A DNA stretch of 50,097 nucleotides from an uncultured Lachnospiraceae bacterium. Lineage in GTDB: Bacteria > Bacillota > Clostridia > Lachnospirales > Lachnospiraceae. The stretch is taken from positions 1 through 50,097 of the forward strand of contig CADBZI010000008.1 in NCBI GenBank assembly GCA_902799015.1, read 5' to 3'. Made by a program: the position numbers and the translations under genes. This document shows, one piece after another, positions 23,560 through 30,651 of the stretch (position 1 is its first letter; each line of letters opens with the position of its first letter). Below the pieces are notes generated by a model. It saw nothing but the letters and a program-made list of their open reading frames with translations. It ran no database searches and was not told where the DNA came from.

Positions 23560-24751
23560 GGATCAGCACCGCCTTTTCTCCTGTGAAGGTTTCCCATCTG
23601 TCGATGATCGCGTCCACATAGCGCGGATCCAGTTCCATCGTGCAGCACCGCCGCCCGTCCTGCTCGCAGGCCATAATGCAGGTGCCGCTCCCGCCGAATG
23701 TATCCAGAACCATTTCTCCGGCCTTGGAGCTGTTTTGGATCAGATAGTCAAACAGTCCGATGGGTTTCATCGTCGGATGGATGTCATTCCGCTTTGGCCT
23801 GTCAAAATCAATCACGGTTGTTTGCTTCCGATCGCTGTTCCAGGTGTGCCCCGCGCCATCTTTCCACCCGTACAAACACGGCTCATGCTTCCACTGGTAA
23901 TCCTGCCGTCCCATGACCAGACTGTTCTTGTTCCAGATCAGGCATTGCCGCACCGTCCATCCGACATCCTTGCAGGCCGTGCGGAAATTGTATCCCTCGC
24001 TGTCCGCGTGCCAGATGTAGAACGCCGCGCCGGGTTTCATCACGCTGTTTGCGCAGAAGAAAGCATCCCGCAGGAAATCCAGAAAAGCACCGTCGCTCAT
24101 GCTGTCGTTCTGTATCTTCAGCTGGTCACTCGTCCCGCCCTGGTAGTCCACGTTATACGGAGGATCCGTCACCAACAGGTCGGCCTGTTCTCCGTCCATC
24201 AGCTTTTCGACCTCCAGCACGCTTGTGCTGTCCCCGCACATCAGCCGATGCCGCCCAAGCTGGTAAATATCGCCCAGTTTGCTTTTCGGCTCCTCCGGCA
24301 GTGGTTTATCGTAATCATCCTCCGTGATCACGACAGGATCCTCGTCCTCCGGCAGATCGAAGTCGAAATCAAACCCGTCGAAATCCAGCCCTTCCAGATC
24401 CTCTGCCAGCAGATCAACATCCCATGGGCTTTCGTTGGTCTTGTTGTCCGCGATGCGAAGCTCCCGGATGTCCTCATCCGTCAGCTCCTCGGCCTTTTGG
24501 TCGATGATCTTCACCGGCATCTCGCATTTCAGCATCAGCGCGGCCAGTCGCCTCCCGTGGCCGATCACAAGCACGTTGTCCTGTGTCACCACAGCCTCCT
24601 GCTGCCAGCCAAACCGCCTGATGCTGTTGGCGATGTTTTTCACCTGCGCTTTATCGTGCTGCTTCGCGTTCTTGGGGTAGGGGATCAGTTCATTCGGATC
24701 CACCCATGTCTGATAATGGCTGTGGTCAAACTCCCGGCCCTTTTTACTCAT
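23546..24751 (-). CDS. ParB-like domain fused to N6-adenine or N4-cytosine DNA methyltransferase
   Basis: 401 residues, SD AGGAGG. Residues about 12-110 are a ParB/sulfiredoxin-like domain with the V-I-G-H-G-R-R-L-A-A box (62-71). An acidic linker (about 118-150) leads to the methyltransferase: catalytic D-P-P-Y (196-199) comes before the SAM-binding F-G-G-S-G-T (352-357), i.e. the beta-class order. It would methylate phage (and host) DNA, protecting it from restriction or marking replication or packaging sites. The ParB part may direct it to specific DNA. It sits just before the small terminase gene. Confidence 0.9.
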   Translation of the reverse strand: MSKKGREFDHSHYQTWVDPNELIPYPKNAKQHDKAQVKNIANSIRRFGWQQEAVVTQDNVLVIGHGRRLAALMLKCEMPVKIIDQKAEELTDEDIRELRIADNKTNESPWDVDLLAEDLEGLDFDGFDFDFDLPEDEDPVVITEDDYDKPLPEEPKSKLGDIYQLGRHRLMCGDSTSVLEVEKLMDGEQADLLVTDPPYNVDYQGGTSDQLKIQNDSMSDGAFLDFLRDAFFCANSVMKPGAAFYIWHADSEGYNFRTACKDVGWTVRQCLIWNKNSLVMGRQDYQWKHEPCLYGWKDGAGHTWNSDRKQTTVIDFDRPKRNDIHPTMKPIGLFDYLIQNSSKAGEMVLDTFGGSGTCIMACEQDGRRCCTMELDPRYVDAIIDRWETFTGEKAVLIHEGG

Positions 24752-24962
24752 TGGTTTCCTCCTGTTTCACGATCTTAAGCTCATATCCCAGCGGCTTGAG
24801 GAGCTGAGCCAGAACGCTGACCTTGCAGTTGCCCCTCCGGTAGGTGTTGCTGATCAGCTTCCCAAACTCGTCAAACCCAGCTCGCCTGCACCACTCTGCC
24901 TGCGTAAGCCCCTGATCCCTGGCAATTCTGTCAGCCGTCGTAATAAGTCCCCGTGCGTCCAT
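24744..24962 (-). CDS. Small HTH (XRE-like) DNA-binding protein
   Basis: 72 residues. An N-terminal helix-turn-helix is visible as L-T-Q-A-E-W-C-R-R-A-G-F-D-E-F-G-K-L-I-S, and the end K-P-L-G-Y-E-L-K-I-V is the usual second helix/strand of XRE proteins. SD GAGGTGAT. It overlaps the methylase start by 8 bases and is preceded by a TTGACA element shared with the capsid leader. It may control the downstream methylase-terminase block. Confidence 0.7.
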   Translation of the reverse strand: MDARGLITTADRIARDQGLTQAEWCRRAGFDEFGKLISNTYRRGNCKVSVLAQLLKPLGYELKIVKQEETNE

Positions 24963-25011
24963 CTTATCACCTCGCTCATGCCGTTTGGAAGGAAAAAAGT
25001 GTCAAAAGTTG

Positions 25012-25329
25012 TTATGTTGCCCGTTCTGCATCAGCGCAGAACCATTCTCCACGATTGTCGAGCATAAAAAGCGGATAGCTCTTTTCTGCCGCAATTGCAG
25101 CAAGCACACACTTTTCAATCTTCCCTCTGTGAACGCAAACCTTGCACCGAACCAGCTCCTGCGGATGCTGTTCTGCCCCAAGGTCTTCCTGCTCTTTCAG
25201 CAGTTCCAAAGCATCTTTGTCCTTATCATCCATACAAGTAGAGTTTCCTTTGTAGTACGGGCATTCAATACAGTTTTGTTTATAAGCGCAACATTCCAAC
25301 GCTTTGATAACTTTCTCCCGGTCAACCAT
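25012..25329 (-). CDS. LLKEQE-type Cys-rich protein, copy 1
   Basis: 105 residues. Layout: V-I-K-A-L-E-C-C, a C-x2-C...C cluster, D-A-L-E-L-L-K-E-Q-E at about 39-48, then C-K-V-C and C-x-D-A near the end. The same plan occurs at 25622-26026 and 38011-38352. Such proteins are frequent in phages of Clostridia, function unknown. SD AAGGAGGGAG. Confidence 0.7.
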   Translation of the reverse strand: MVDREKVIKALECCAYKQNCIECPYYKGNSTCMDDKDKDALELLKEQEDLGAEQHPQELVRCKVCVHRGKIEKCVLAAIAAEKSYPLFMLDNRGEWFCADAERAT

Positions 25330-25331
25330 TT

Positions 25332-25625
25332 TTACTCCCTCCTTTCCCCGTCAGCGCAGAACCATTCTGCATCATGGTAAACATCTCGCTGATTTCCGGA
25401 ATCGTCTGTGCACATTTCACAGTATTTACACATCTTGCTATCACTCGTCATGGTTGCGTGCTTGCAATCATTACAGCTGACAATTTCTTTTAATGGACAC
25501 CAAAAAGGTCTGTAATCCGAATATCTGTGGCTTGCATCAGCTTGGCAATACCCGCTCTCGCCATCATGACACGGGCATTCAAAACAATGTTCAGGTAATA
25601 AACCCATGGTAGTTATCACAATCAT
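25332..25625 (-). CDS. Cys-rich small protein, unknown
   Basis: 97 residues from the ATG at 25625, which overlaps the upstream stop in ATGA. It has about eleven cysteines in C-x2-C groups (C-F-E-C, C-N-D-C, C-K-Y-C-E-M-C) and ends E-W-F-C-A-D-G-E-R-R, the same ending as copy 1 of the LLKEQE family. Metal-binding is likely. Confidence 0.65.
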   Translation of the reverse strand: MIVITTMGLLPEHCFECPCHDGESGYCQADASHRYSDYRPFWCPLKEIVSCNDCKHATMTSDSKMCKYCEMCTDDSGNQRDVYHDAEWFCADGERRE

Positions 25626-26026
25626 TCCCACTTCACCGCTTTACGTTGATCTTCTGTTGGCCGTTTCGTCCAACACCGCCATCGTTTTCCATAGTTTTCG
25701 CAATCTCGCCGTTGCTGTAAACACATATTGCCAACTGTACTCAGCCATACCCAGCTGTTCCTTTGATCAATGCCGTCAACTAATGCATAGCTATTGAATT
25801 GATCGTCTTCAAGCCAAACAATGTGCTCCTTTGATTGCTCTATTTCTAAACGTGTCATTACTCTGGGTTCCTGCTCTTTCAGCAGTTCCAACGCCCCATC
25901 ATACACTGACAGCAGCCAGTCTCGATCTTGCGCAAGATCGCACTTACCACAATCCCTGTCGCAGTCGCGGGATACACATTCCCTTTCAATCTCCAGCCCT
26001 TTGATGATCGTTTCTTGATCCATCAT
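25622..26026 (-). CDS. LLKEQE-type Cys-rich protein, copy 2
   Basis: 134 residues, SD GAGGTGA. N-terminal half I-I-K-G-L-E...C-x3-D-C-x3-C-G-K-C...A-L-E-L-L-K-E-Q-E-P as in the other copies, then a different C-terminal domain with T-R-L-E-I-E-Q-S and several Trp (D-Q-R-N-S-W-V-W-L). The shared N-terminal module seems to be joined to varied C-termini. Function unknown. Confidence 0.7.
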   Translation of the reverse strand: MMDQETIIKGLEIERECVSRDCDRDCGKCDLAQDRDWLLSVYDGALELLKEQEPRVMTRLEIEQSKEHIVWLEDDQFNSYALVDGIDQRNSWVWLSTVGNMCLQQRRDCENYGKRWRCWTKRPTEDQRKAVKWE

Positions 26027-26209
26027 TTTGCTTCACCTCATTTTTTGTAAAATCATGCGCCGGCCTCCTTCAGCCTGATTCCCCGGTGTCTTATGACAAA
26101 CGTTGTGCGGGCCACCGGTTATGCAGGAGGTCAGGCGAGAGCGGACAACCCCGCGAAAAGAACTCCGACCCGCTGGCTTATAGCCAGCCCTGGCGCATGA
26201 ATGAAATAG
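26027..26209 (-). other. 183-bp gap with possible 7-codon leader peptide
   Basis: No gene of normal size is supported. At 26033-26056 an ATG with a very strong AAGGAGG opens a 7-codon frame (M-I-L-Q-K-M-R) whose stop lies inside the SD of the next gene, as in translation-coupled leader peptides. A hairpin GCTGGCTATAAGCCAGC lies at about 26170-26190. A + strand frame over 26086-26271 has no supporting signal. Confidence 0.4.
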
Positions 26210-26422
26210 TCACGATTCCGGCAGTCTGTAACGCATATACCGCACGGTGTCGCCATAGCGGTTATGGCTGATCTCCATCTGCCGAGTAACAGCCTGCCCG
26301 CTCCGCGTCATCTCGCTGATCCGGGTGGCCAGCTTGGTGATGCCCAGATCCCGGAAAGCCTCCATCGGGCTGATGGAACCGAAATCCCGCATGTACTGCA
26401 AAATCCTCTGTTGCTGTGTCAT
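26210..26422 (-). CDS. Small winged-helix/HTH protein
   Basis: 70 residues, SD AAGGAG. It matches the phage helix-turn-helix pattern Q-x-R-I-L-x-Y-x-x-x-x-G-S-I-S-P-M-E-A-x-x-D-L-G-I-T-x-L-x-x-R-I, followed by N-R-Y-G-D and a final strand R-Y-R-L. Likely DNA-binding regulator or replication accessory. Confidence 0.75.
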   Translation of the reverse strand: MTQQQRILQYMRDFGSISPMEAFRDLGITKLATRISEMTRSGQAVTRQMEISHNRYGDTVRYMRYRLPES

Positions 26423-26447
26423 GCCGCGCTCCTTCCTGCCGTCTGGC

Positions 26448-27014
26448 TCAGCCCAGCGTCTTCACCCAGAAAAGCTCGTCCTCCAGCACATCATCCGGCT
26501 CTTTCTCCTTTGGCCAGCCGTACATGGCGTGCATGTTGCGGAGCATCCCTTCCTGCCATGGAAAGTTCGCGCAGCAGTGATTGAGCTTCATGTTGGGGAA
26601 CTCCGCGTTGATATCCCGCTCCTTCGTCTCGCATTCCTCATCATCCTGCATCAGCAGGGCTTCCTTCGGATCCTCCGTGAAAACGGGGGTCTGTTTACCC
26701 TCCCGGCCCGGAACGTGAGTGCAGAAGCCTTTGAAATACAGAAAGCTCTCTTTGCCCAGCGCGACGATGACCTTGCTTTCAATCCTGCGGTGCATTTCAT
26801 CGTAGAATTTCTTGTTGATCAGCACGGCCAGATGGTTCAGGCTGAACACCGCCGCTAAAGCCTGCTCCCTGTCGCCGTGCATGTAGCCCTTTTCTTTGCA
26901 CTCCCGGTACCGCTTCTTCTCATCCTTGATCAGCTTCAGCAGCTCCACCTTGTCCACATACACCCGGCCATCCACCGTGATTTCCTTCAGGCCATTAAAC
27001 TCTCTTGCTGTCAT
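26448..27014 (-). CDS. Hypothetical protein downstream of the 21-bp repeats
   Basis: 188 residues, SD GAGGAGG. N-terminal strand pair (I-T-V-D-G-R-V-Y-V-D) then a long helical region with Lys/Arg; later Cys residues (C-x-E-C-K-x-K, F-C-T-H, H-C-C-A-N-F). No known domain. It is the first gene after three regularly spaced repeats, so its product or its neighbours may be controlled through them. Confidence 0.65.
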   Translation of the reverse strand: MTAREFNGLKEITVDGRVYVDKVELLKLIKDEKKRYRECKEKGYMHGDREQALAAVFSLNHLAVLINKKFYDEMHRRIESKVIVALGKESFLYFKGFCTHVPGREGKQTPVFTEDPKEALLMQDDEECETKERDINAEFPNMKLNHCCANFPWQEGMLRNMHAMYGWPKEKEPDDVLEDELFWVKTLG

Positions 27015-27036
27015 GTTTCCTCCTCAAAAAGTATGC

Positions 27037-27089
27037 TTTCGCAAACAAAATATTGCATTTCACAAACAAAAATACTGTTTTCGCTAACA
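27037..27089. repeat. Three iteron-like repeats with exact 21-bp spacing
   Basis: TTTCGCAAACA (27037-27047), TTTCACAAACA (27058-27068) and TTTCGCTAACA (27079-27089) start exactly 21 bp apart, that is, on the same face of the helix. They fill the AT-rich gap between 26448-27014 and 27096-27419. They could be operator sites for a regulator or iterons of a replication origin; the region lies between SSB and small-protein genes. Confidence 0.8.
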
Positions 27090-27095
27090 GACGAA

Positions 27096-27419
27096 TCACA
27101 GATGCATGGCCATCTGGCCTTCGATCTGCTCCGCTGGCTTCTTTTCCCTGAGACCTTTGCATTTGCGGTAAACCTCCCCGTACATCCTGCGCTTTTTTGC
27201 GTCTTCCGGGTCAATGCGGATGGCTCCGCAGGCTTCATTGCCGCACCGCCAGTCTGTGCCGCCTCCACTGCTGACACCGAACATCGCGCATTTGTACCAG
27301 ACCCGGTTGCAATCACCGTTTACGTGAGCGATCAGGTGGTCGCAGTTTCGGCACCTGCAACCAGGCACCCGCCCGTACTCCTCATACATGAGCTGGATCT
27401 TTTCGTCTCCCGTTCTCAT
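27096..27419 (-). CDS. Cys-rich protein, 107 residues
   Basis: Leader GGAGGGCAGACACC belongs to the shared type. Cysteines lie in C-R-C-R-N-C, D-C, K-C, R-C and A-C positions, with H-x-I and W-Y-K-C. It ends in a basic helical segment. Metal-binding; role unknown. It is common next to SSB in phages of Clostridia. Confidence 0.65.
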   Translation of the reverse strand: MRTGDEKIQLMYEEYGRVPGCRCRNCDHLIAHVNGDCNRVWYKCAMFGVSSGGGTDWRCGNEACGAIRIDPEDAKKRRMYGEVYRKCKGLREKKPAEQIEGQMAMHL

Positions 27420-27437
27420 GGTGTCTGCCCTCCATGC

Positions 27438-27869
27438 TTAAAACGGGAGGTCGTCGCTCTCGACCTGCTGGAACCCGCTCTGCGGATCCACGTTGCCGCC
27501 CATAGCCTCGGTGGCCTGCGCGACCATCTGATCGCTCTTTTCTGCCGCCTCACTCCGGCTGGAGAGGAATTCGACATCGTTGGCCATGACATCCATCTGG
27601 GCGTAGGTTTTTCCGTCGTTTCCCTGATAGGTGTGCACGCTAACCTGCCCGACCACGGCTACCTTCCGGCCCTTGGCAAGGTACTGCTGGCATGTCTGAG
27701 CCAGCTGGTTCCACGCGGACACCTGGAAGAAATCCGCAACGCTCTGCCCGTTCTGATCCTTCTGCCTGCGGTTGACCGCAACGGTGAAGCCGCACACATT
27801 GCGCCCGCTCGGGGTTGTACGGGTGACTGGATCCTTGGTCAGGTTGCCAATAATGGTCAGTTTGTTCAT
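27438..27869 (-). CDS. ssb: Single-stranded DNA-binding protein
   Basis: 143 residues. The OB fold is evident: M-N-K-L-T-I-I-G-N-L-T-K-D-P, F-T-V-A-V-N-R-R, F-F-Q-V-S-A-W, L-A-K-G-R-K-V-A-V-V-G-Q-V, then a disordered linker and the D-D-L-P-F tail that recruits partners. It protects ssDNA in phage replication and annealing and would work with the ERF protein. SD GGAGG. Confidence 0.95.
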   Translation of the reverse strand: MNKLTIIGNLTKDPVTRTTPSGRNVCGFTVAVNRRQKDQNGQSVADFFQVSAWNQLAQTCQQYLAKGRKVAVVGQVSVHTYQGNDGKTYAQMDVMANDVEFLSSRSEAAEKSDQMVAQATEAMGGNVDPQSGFQQVESDDLPF

Positions 27870-28177
27870 GATAAATTTGCCTCCTTCATTTCCTTCTGTA
27901 TTTTTTTCACCGCATAAACCGAAACATTCATTTCATCAACAATGTCCATACACTTTTCGCCGCGCTGAAGCCGGTTATAAACCTCGCATTTCTGTGCCGG
28001 CGTGATCTTCTTTTTCCAGCCTGCGGCATTCCCCGGAGGATGCTTTTTCTCGTCCTTGCGCTTGCATCCCCAGCTGCAGAAGTATGTCTCTCTGCGCTTG
28101 TAAATCCACTGTGTGGTGGGGATGAAAACCTTGCCGCAGATCGGGCACTTGTGCTCCGGGAATGTAATATGCTCCAT
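27866..28177 (-). CDS. Zinc-finger plus HTH protein
   Basis: 103 residues, SD GGGAGG. C-P-I-C-G-K-V-F at the start and C-x3-C in the F-C-S-W-G-C-K-R segment form a zinc finger; the C-terminal half has a helix-turn-helix of the kind K-C-E-V-Y-N-R-L-Q-x-G-E-K...V-S-V-Y-A-V-K-K-I-Q-K. It overlaps ssb by 4 bases (ATGA). Probably DNA-binding regulator. Confidence 0.72.
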   Translation of the reverse strand: MEHITFPEHKCPICGKVFIPTTQWIYKRRETYFCSWGCKRKDEKKHPPGNAAGWKKKITPAQKCEVYNRLQRGEKCMDIVDEMNVSVYAVKKIQKEMKEANLS

Positions 28178-28180
28178 GCC

Positions 28181-28702
28181 CTAATCCTCCCACTCCGCCA
28201 GCACATACGGGCAAATCAGCCCGTCACCGTAGTTTTCCAGCGGCACAATAGCCTCCAGCGTCTTGTAAAGCGGGCAGGCCCGGATCTCAGTTCCGCTTGC
28301 CGTGCACAGATCGCATTTTGCCTTCGCGCTGTCTATCAGCGTTTTGGCATGATCTGCCGTCATGATCACGTTCTTGCAGCTTGGGCTCATCTTCGGCACC
28401 ATGCGCATGTCCATGTCCTTCATGACGTTCTGCATCTGCTTGCACTGGGCAACGGTCATCGTGCCGATCAAATCGTTGGCAATCGCCGCAACCGCGCCTT
28501 TTGCCATGGCCATTCTTTGCTTGCCTGCGGGAATGCATTCAAGCCGTTTCTGCAGATCATCGCTGGCGTTGGCGATGTAGCTCACCGCGCCGAGCAGGCT
28601 CTGCACCGCCTGGAATTCGTGCCGGGTCATCCGCTCGCAGTCCTTTTCATCCCACCAGACGCGCCGGGGATCGCTGGGGCATCCCGTTTTGTTTGCTTCC
28701 AT
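28181..28702 (-). CDS. Conserved phage protein, unknown
   Basis: 173 residues, SD GGAGG. Helical, with V-M-K-D-M-D-M-R-M-V-P in the middle and a Cys cluster C-D-L-C...C-P-L-Y...C-P-Y near the end, resembling the DUF5651-like proteins of phages of Clostridia. It may bind a metal or Fe-S cluster (four conserved-looking Cys). Lies in the replication block. Confidence 0.65.
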   Translation of the reverse strand: MEANKTGCPSDPRRVWWDEKDCERMTRHEFQAVQSLLGAVSYIANASDDLQKRLECIPAGKQRMAMAKGAVAAIANDLIGTMTVAQCKQMQNVMKDMDMRMVPKMSPSCKNVIMTADHAKTLIDSAKAKCDLCTASGTEIRACPLYKTLEAIVPLENYGDGLICPYVLAEWED

Positions 28703-28704
28703 CC

Positions 28705-29043
28705 CTAAACCTCCGCAATCTCAATGCCATGCCGCCAGAGCATCAGCTTTTTCTTGATCTTGTATGCTTCCGTCCGGTATCCCTTGGTGTCCTCCACGAT
28801 CCACTTTCCATCCGGCACGGTCTGGTAAACAAAATCCGCGATGTAGCTCACCCCGCGCTGGATGACCTTTCCCGTCTCCTCGCTTCGTATGGACGGGATC
28901 AGCTCATACGCGACCTGCCTGTCAAGGTTTCGGATCTCTCCGGCCTTCTCGAGCCATTTCAGCTCCCGCCACCGTCTGGCCTCGCGCCGGCTGTCGAACT
29001 CAATGCCGTCTACCACGGTTTTTTGATTGCCGTACTTGCTCAT
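28705..29043 (-). CDS. DUF1064-like endonuclease (PDDEXK fold)
   Basis: 112 residues from the ATG at 29043, for which GGAG is 8 bases upstream (ATG 29049 overlaps the previous stop but is too near the SD). Begins S-K-Y-G-N-Q-K-T, then D-G-I-x-F-D-S-x-x-E-A-x-R-W-x-E-L, R-Q-V-x-Y-E-L, Y-I-A-D-F-V-Y and W-I-V-E-D-T-K-G. E, D and E-x-K match the nuclease active site (D-F...E-D-T-K). Probably a structure-specific or resolving nuclease. Confidence 0.8.
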   Translation of the reverse strand: MSKYGNQKTVVDGIEFDSRREARRWRELKWLEKAGEIRNLDRQVAYELIPSIRSEETGKVIQRGVSYIADFVYQTVPDGKWIVEDTKGYRTEAYKIKKKLMLWRHGIEIAEV

Positions 29044-29045
29044 GC

Positions 29046-29516
29046 TCATCTCTCCGCCAAAATGTACTGCGTCCGCACAAAACCCTCGCTGGTGATGCTC
29101 CATTCCGCGCTGCTGGCATATAGCGTCAGATGATCCCCCGCGTGGAGCCACTTGCGTCTGTTGCCGCCGATGGCCCGCCTGCAGGCCACCCGCCCGTCCG
29201 CATCCACCTTCGCCGCCACCGTTTCGATCTGCGGTGCGTCCGTGACGATGTACCCGCCGGCCACCCATCCCTCGCCGCTCTCGTTGCTGATGCCCGTCAC
29301 GTGAGTGTATCCGTTGCGGTTCCTGCCCGTCTGGACGGCATCCCCAAGCTCAAGATAGCCAACAACCCGGCCACCTTTGCCGGGGGATTCGCGGACGTTG
29401 ACGAAACTGTCCGGCTGGCACATAATCCAGCCTTCCTCACCCCAGGCCCGGTTGAAAAGCAGAACCAGCACCAGAAACATCCCGAAGTACAGCAGGATTT
29501 CCAAAACCCGTCTCAT
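29046..29516 (-). CDS. Membrane-anchored SH3-domain protein
   Basis: 156 residues. A signal anchor at about 5-25 (L-L-Y-F-G-M-F-L-V-L-V-L-L) is followed by a bacterial SH3 domain (V-N-V-R-E-S-P-G-K-G-G-R-V-V-G-Y-L and G-E-G-W-V-A-G-G-Y-I) and a second beta domain. The protein would sit on the outer face of the membrane, facing the wall. That is odd in the middle of the replication genes; superinfection exclusion or wall binding are possible. Leader GGAGGGCAACACA is of the shared type. Confidence 0.72.
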   Translation of the reverse strand: MRRVLEILLYFGMFLVLVLLFNRAWGEEGWIMCQPDSFVNVRESPGKGGRVVGYLELGDAVQTGRNRNGYTHVTGISNESGEGWVAGGYIVTDAPQIETVAAKVDADGRVACRRAIGGNRRKWLHAGDHLTLYASSAEWSITSEGFVRTQYILAER

Positions 29517-29529
29517 TGTGTTGCCCTCC

Positions 29530-30633
29530 TCAATGGCTCATCTTCTCTTCAATCTTGCGTCTCTTCGCTCTGATCTCCCAGATCTGCCCCTGCAGATCCG
29601 CGACCTGCTCCAGCAGTTTCGCCTCCTGATCCATCAGTCGCGCCAGCTCCCGATTCTGGTTTTCTTCCGGCTCGTCTTTCGGCCCCACAACCGGCCCCGG
29701 CATATCGGAGAGGATCGGCACTCCGTACTGCCGTAGGAAGTCGGACAGGCTGATTTCATCTTCTTCTGTCTGGGCGATGATGCTGTCCGGCTCCGGCGCG
29801 GTTTCTTCCGGCCCCTTCTCATCTAAGAACAGATCCGGGAACTTCTCCTGCCATCTGCGCAGGTTCTGCCTTGCGGCTTTCCTCGTTATCCCTTGGCTGA
29901 TCATGTAGCCCTCTGGATCGCCGGACGCGAGGACTTCCATGCATCTCTCGCGCACCGCAGCGTCCCTTTTCCTGCGATTGTTCTCCACCGCCTCTGCCGA
30001 CCACAAATGCTTGCGTTCGTTTTCCTGCGGTTTTTCTGGCCTTTCAGGGGCTTCCGCGCTTTGGTCTGTCAATTCCTCCACCTTTGTCTCAGCCGCGCCC
30101 GCATGGGGCAAATCTGCGGCCTGTGGGGCATTCGGTTCTTCCGTCCTGATCTCCATGCTGGTCACGATCACCTTTCGCAGCTTCTGCAGGATCCGTTTTT
30201 TCCCGTACTGCCGTGTGATGTCCGGGTAATGCTTCACCCAGTAGACCAACTTCTCCTGAGCGGTTGCCTCGCTGTAGCCGCGCTCATAAAGCCATCTGCG
30301 AGCGTTTCCGCTCTCGCATGCCGCCCGGAAATTATCTTTGTCGGTTTGTGTGCGCTTGCTGGCCTGGTCTGTGGTTTCAGGCGGCTTCGGTGCCGGTTGC
30401 TCCGGCCCGCTCTGCTCGTCCCACACCTTGCGGTACTGCCCCATAAGCACCAATGCACGCTGGCCAACCTGACATCCCTTAAACCCGTTGCAGCTGATGC
30501 ATGTCTTGGGGTTGCCGAGCGTTTTCGCGCAAAGGTAACCGCGAAGCTCGTCCATATCCATCTCTCCGATGGTTTTGGGGGTTCCCACTTGCGGTTCCAA
30601 AGGCCCGCGCAGGAAGGTGTATCCGTAGTCCAT
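29530..30633 (-). CDS. Large hypothetical protein with duplicated HTH-like units
   Basis: 367 residues. Two units of about 35 residues align: one near 98-140 (A-R-R-W-L-Y-E-R-G-Y-S-E-A-T-A) and one near 230-270 (G-Y-M-I-S-Q-G-I-T-R-K-A-A-R). They share L/M-x-E/S-x-G-x-[ST]-x-x-x-A and a following W-x-x-[KH]-[YF]-P-D pattern, suggestive of helix-turn-helix motifs. The linker is Pro/Glu-rich and the end is a coiled coil. C-I-S-C...C near 45 may bind zinc. Possibly a primosome or regulator protein; leader of the shared type. Confidence 0.6.
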   Translation of the reverse strand: MDYGYTFLRGPLEPQVGTPKTIGEMDMDELRGYLCAKTLGNPKTCISCNGFKGCQVGQRALVLMGQYRKVWDEQSGPEQPAPKPPETTDQASKRTQTDKDNFRAACESGNARRWLYERGYSEATAQEKLVYWVKHYPDITRQYGKKRILQKLRKVIVTSMEIRTEEPNAPQAADLPHAGAAETKVEELTDQSAEAPERPEKPQENERKHLWSAEAVENNRRKRDAAVRERCMEVLASGDPEGYMISQGITRKAARQNLRRWQEKFPDLFLDEKGPEETAPEPDSIIAQTEEDEISLSDFLRQYGVPILSDMPGPVVGPKDEPEENQNRELARLMDQEAKLLEQVADLQGQIWEIRAKRRKIEEKMSH

Positions 30634-30651
30634 GTTTGCCCTCTCCTTCGT

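Noticed and set aside
26086-26271. + strand frame of 61 codons in the 26.0-26.2 kb gap
   Set aside because: Wrong direction, no SD, overlaps the start of a supported HTH gene.
27037-27089. Three regularly spaced 11-bp repeats as a CRISPR remnant
   Set aside because: Repeats are too short and the 10-bp gaps are far shorter than spacers; the 21-bp period fits protein binding sites.
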